Shown piece after piece: positions 59,640 through 64,000 of a stretch of DNA of 64,000 nucleotides (positions are counted from its first letter, which is position 1; every line of letters starts with the position of its first letter). The notes under the pieces are model-generated. The model saw nothing but the letters and a program-made list of their open reading frames with translations. It made no database searches and had not been told where the DNA came from. This DNA is from Syngnathus acus. Taxonomy: Eukaryota; Chordata; Actinopteri; Syngnathiformes; Syngnathidae. A program made the translations under genes and the position numbers. The DNA lies in assembly GCF_901709675.1 (NCBI RefSeq), contig NC_051091.1, positions 5,242,967-5,306,966 of the forward strand, given 5' to 3'.

Positions 59640-61500
59640 AAATACATATGTGTATATGTATATATATATATGTAGGTACATAGTATATATATATATAGTA
59701 TATATAAATATTCATTTATTTATTTATTCAGACCCAAGGATCATTTCATCTTCAATGAACCTAGTGTAAATGTTTTTGCAATGTGAGATGAGCAAGAACT
59801 TCACACAGCAAGATCGCCATCACGATATCAATGATGCATGCATTATTTTCCCCATCTTCTCAACACACCCCATGCTTGCATTTTGAGCCTCGTGAGAAAG
59901 CAGTGTCCTCGCAGAGGGCCGGAGAGGAGAGGACTTTCATGCGTTCCTCGCATTCTGTACCAAAACCGCATGCTTGCTTGAGCCCTAATGACATTTGGAT
60001 GACTCGCATAAAAAAGGGCATCCAACTTCCAATTTGAACGGAAGCTCAATCAATGGACATGCAGTGAGGATAAAGGTCAATCTGTGCTTTGCATTTTGAA
60101 TGTGAGCCAAATTATTTTGTGTTTTTATTTGTTTGCACGCTATGTTTTCATGTTTTGTTGTTTAGTTTGAAATCAAACTCTTGACTATCTCCGTCTAACA
60201 CACACACACACGCAAGCTTGTTATTACTGGAACGCAACAACTGCAAGTGGGTATGCGCCATATCCAACAGTCTTCTCAAAGTGGGATTACAAAATAAAAC
60301 ACTCACTGATGATCACAGAGACGAAATGTTTTTTTTAAGAAAAGGACGAAAAGGAAGAATGAGCTTTTCTTTTTCATCATGATATCCTGAAGTGTCATTG
60401 TGGTCCTCTTCTTTTCTTGACTTTGGTTTGAGCCATTTTGTACATATGTAAGCTTTGTGTATCTTCTGGACTTGAGAGGTTCCACGATATGTCACACTTG
60501 TTTTTTGTAAAGTTATGTCCACCATCCTCGGAATCCACCTGACCTTTACATACCTGAACAATGCCTGAGATAGCAGTTAGTGACTGATTCTTATGACATA
60601 TGGACATGAACGTGCTCTCAGTAATCCATCCACCCGGCATCAAAGCATCGGGTGTATTGTTTCTTCTCGCTCTGCTGGGACGCGAGGCTGCCAAATCGTG
60701 CTCACCTAGGGGATGTCGCTGCAACCAGAGCCTCTCTTTTCCTTCACCTAACCTCATGCACAGATGCGACGGTTTGAGCAGACCGCAGGAGCGCAAGCTT
60801 ATCAGCAGGCAAAACAAGTGCGTCTGCTTCGCACCAGGCGTGATGATTAACTGTCGAGCTAAGACTGGATTTCTCTGATAACCTTTTATTTGTCGCCCCA
60901 GTAGATGTGCAGTAGAGATGGGCTCAAATCTCATCCGGCATATTGTACACTTGCCAGATGTGTCTTGATATTCAGTCTGCGTGTTTATGTGCCGCCGCAG
61001 CTTTGTGGTCAGGTTGTCCGCGAGCGACTAACTGTGATGTCAACTGCTCCTGACCAGCCTGACACAGGTCATCGGGTCAGGGATGGCTTGTTTGGCTCAT
61101 TGGGTATGAGACACTGCTCTCTAGCGGTTAGTTGGTAAACTACATTTATTTAAAGGCAGCCGCACGACATCCATCTGATTTTCTCGACTGATTATTCCAA
61201 AGGTGGGAAAGGTTTCTCATGGTCTGCTATGTTCTTTAATTTGTCCCACCAAGCATTTACATTATCAAGACTTGTGTAATATTTGTTGCCGTTTCCTTCC
61301 TGAAATTGGTTAATCAAAATGTTGCGTTTTTTTTTTTTAATTAAATTGACTTGTTTTAAAAACGTACAATGACCATTTTCATTTAATAAAATAATTGTTT
61401 GTTCATAATGAAATTACATAATTGCGGGTTGCGGGAAGCTTGAGTTCATAACTGGGAAACAATTGTGTGCAGTGGATGTTCCCTCAAAATATTTCCCACA
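59640..61500. other. Intergenic sequence; nothing coding recognised
   Basis: TA-rich simple sequence to about 59710, followed by unique sequence without recognisable exons. Frames near 60395-60934 on the minus strand and 60600-60878 on the plus strand have no known domain. Confidence 0.4.
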
Positions 61501-64000
61501 GAAAAACTTTGCACTGTACAAGTGTTTATTTTTGATTTGCAAAACATCAGACAAAATAATATTACATAGACATCAATTTATAATAGAAAAGAGATCTTTG
61601 AGAGAAAAAAAGACACAAAAGATAAAATTGCAATTACAATAAAATTTAGGTGATTTAAATTTTTCTGATAACTAAAGCCAAGCGTGACCTATACATTAGG
61701 CCTTTTGTGGCAAATAGAGTCAATCAGTATGCGCGCATTACATAAGATTACATTAAGTGCTTTTGTTGGTTTAGGCATTTTAATTGAACGTGGCATAATT
61801 TGGCTTCATAAAGGCTTCATGAAGGACTAGAATTCAATGCCAAATTCAGAAGTACTACATCATAAGTCAGATTCTCTCCCAGTCACAAAGCTGGGGAACG
61901 TGGTGTCCCTGCAGTAAAAAGGCCATGTAGCACACAGCTCAGGGTAAGTCGTCATGGCAATAATGTTCCTCTTTATATTAACCAAAAAACAACAACTCTA
62001 ATCATTCCATTCAGTGTTTACCTGAAGCAGTTTGACATGAGTACAAAAAGTGATCTCTCTCCAATGAGTACCACTATATTCCTATTGGGGGGGGGGACAC
62101 TTTGGACCATGCCCGCATTATGTAGTGTCTCTAACTTGGTGATGCTTGACAATTAAAAAAAATTATATATAAATAGAACAAAAGGGGGTAGAAGCAGCAT
62201 TGCATGTAGTGTGTACTGAAGATGTCGCCTCTCCTAATTCCCTTCGTCGGACCAAAAACGGGTCGGGATTGACACAGGTGAGGGAGTAGACTTCAGACAG
62301 AAGATATGAGGAGAAAGACCGTGGGGGCGGGGCACTGTAGAACTTCAACCACACATATAGTAGAACCAAGTGGGGCTAACACACCTCTCATTGCTCCATC
62401 AGCCACTGGAGTTCCTCTGGACACTTCCCTAACGAATTACATGCTCTCCAAGGTTTGCCTTTACAAACCACAGTGGCTTTAAAAAGTCTACACATCCTCT
62501 CGAAAAACTTTCAACATGAATGATAGCCTGTAGGGGAACGCAGCTATTACTTGCCAGAAATTCCTGCAGCTCCTTCATCTCATGTGTGAACGTATCTGAC
62601 TGATCACATTCAAACTAATCTACACATGCCTCTGAGCATTTCCAACACTGAGATTTCTCCGACAGGTATTTCCAAGGCTTTAGCTGGACCTTGGAACAAA
62701 GTGAAGTCAGTCATTATACAAGTACATAAAATATGGCACCATTGTGAGAACTGGAACAGGAGAACTGGACATCTCTGTTAAACGAATGTAAAGACCAGAG
62801 AGAGAAGGAAAACACTGAAGGAATTTCTGGCAAGTCATGGCCTAAATATGACAATAATTGACTTGTTTTCTTTCACACACACACACACATACAAAAAAGA
62901 TTATCCAGCCATTATATTTTTTCTACATTTCACAAAAATCTGGTCTCATAAATGAGATGTGTAGACATTTCGTTTTCATTCCACTCTCTAAGTATACATG
63001 TCAAGGACAATGCTGCAAAGCGCTTTCTAGCCAGTGAGAGCCCCGTGGGTGTAGTCACAAGATTTCATAAAAACACCACTGGTATTTTGTGTGTTGGTGG
63101 GAACGGAGGGGGCAATGCTTAGTATGAGAAGACAACTGTACAACGACAACAAACAAACTATCAACGACTTCATTAGCTGGACTCTCCCCAAAATCTGTGA
63201 GATATCTCTGAGGTAATCATTGAAGTATGACTCATTAGACAGCAATAAATACCAATATGAATACAAACATTACAAAAGTAAAAACTGAAGCAAATGCTAA
63301 AGCCAAAAAAACAAAAAAAAAAACAAAAGCGCTAAAAGAGGTAGGTTGTTTCTTATTAGGTTGACGACGGCGTACATCCATTGTGGAAAATCTTCGTCTT
63401 AAGAACTACATTTAAGTTGATTCCATTACAATCCCTGTCGTAAAGGCGGGAACGAAAACTCCAAATAGAACGTGTGGGCGGGCGGCGAGACGGCTATCAT
63501 ACCTGCTTTATGGACAGGATTTGTAATGGCAACAGTCATACGGACAAACTTTCAAAAAGAGAAACAAAATAGTATATCTGTAAAGCTTGCTGGTGATAGT
63601 GTACCATGATGTGTATATTACAGGTATTACGGTATGTGATGTCATTCTTGTTGACTAGAACGCTACTATCGCAACAAAGACGGTCGCATGTCATGCGTGG
63701 TGGATCTCCGTTGCAGTAGAATTTACAAGGTCCAGTAATCCAACAAGCACCAACCACATTGTTACAATGGTTTGAAGCAGCTTTGTATGGTGAATATAAA
63801 CAAGAAAACCTCGTGTCAATATGAGCAGATCCATGATATGTACAATGACTCAGAGTCATGAGCGCCAACGTCGACGTTACTTTTGTCCTCTACAATTTTC
63901 CTGCTCGGCTCAGAAATCCTCACCGAAGAACTCACTGACCCTGTTCTCGTTTGGAGGAAAGCCTTCCTATGGCACTTTCGCATTCCCCAAAGTTCCCTAC
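61501..64000 (-). other. Probable 3' UTR of a minus-strand gene lying beyond the window
   Basis: On the minus strand an AATAAA appears at about 61526-61531, in the setting CAAAAATAAACACTTGTACA, and could end a transcript. The following 2.4 kb has the AT-rich, repeat-poor texture of a long 3' UTR and no recognisable coding exon. The minus frame at 63536-63868 is Cys-rich but matches nothing known to me. In human, VDR is the next gene 5' of HDAC7 and is on the same strand, so vdr is the natural candidate. This is inference from synteny. Confidence 0.3.

Noticed and set aside
63536-63868. Cys-rich secreted protein on the minus strand
   Set aside because: No signal peptide, no recognisable family and no splice context. 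It lies within a region that reads as 3' UTR.
1-64000. CRISPR arrays, bacterial operons, rRNA genes or viral genomes
   Set aside because: No repeat-spacer pattern with unique spacers, no ribosomal RNA signature and no viral gene set was seen. All regular repeats are eukaryotic satellites or microsatellites.

Overview
The window is vertebrate nuclear DNA from a teleost fish, probably a percomorph; the species is not determined. The evidence is intron-split genes with GT-AG junctions and vertebrate protein families, CA/GT microsatellites, hAT-type MITEs, a tRNA-derived SINE, a CCCTAA-based satellite, and a twist3 gene, a twist paralogue kept in fish and absent from mammals.

Layout. 0.4-2.7 kb: a PHF13-type PHD-finger gene on the minus strand (5 coding exons), head-to-head with a plus-strand gene starting at 3.28 kb. 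3.3-10.6 kb: a composite plus-strand gene. Two shared 5' exons can splice in frame either to a terminal exon with a CENP-B/Tigger-type DNA-binding domain or to a terminal exon with a YqaJ-like nuclease domain that has lost its catalytic residues. Its large intron holds two decayed piggyBac copies and a small hAT-like MITE. 11.3-12.7 kb: slc48a1 (HRG1 haem transporter), 3 coding exons. 13.3-20.0 kb: gene-free DNA, probably holding regulatory sequence. 20.1-25.05 kb: twist3 with TATA and CCAAT boxes, a single coding exon and a probable spliced 3' UTR. 25.07-27.86 kb: a complete hAT-type element with an 8-bp target duplication, whose core is a palindrome enclosing tandem 235-bp hairpin units. 28-46 kb: hdac7 on the minus strand, with 24 coding exons rebuilt in continuous phase. 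One of its introns carries about 2.8 kb of telomere-like satellite. 46-55 kb: the probable hdac7 5' intron and 5' noncoding exons. 55-64 kb: no coding exon recognised. It holds a tRNA-derived SINE at 59.3 kb and, from about 61.5 kb, sequence that looks like the 3' UTR of another minus-strand gene, possibly vdr by human synteny.

Gene context. slc48a1(+) and hdac7(-) are neighbours in human 12q13.11. twist3 sits tail-to-tail with hdac7, as TWIST1 does with HDAC9, so this is the third member of a TWIST/HDAC-IIa paralogon. Apart from this synteny the genes do not form a shared pathway. The most unusual points are the modular composite gene, the palindromic hAT element, the telomere-like satellite inside an hdac7 intron, and a Gln in hdac7 where class IIa deacetylases have His.
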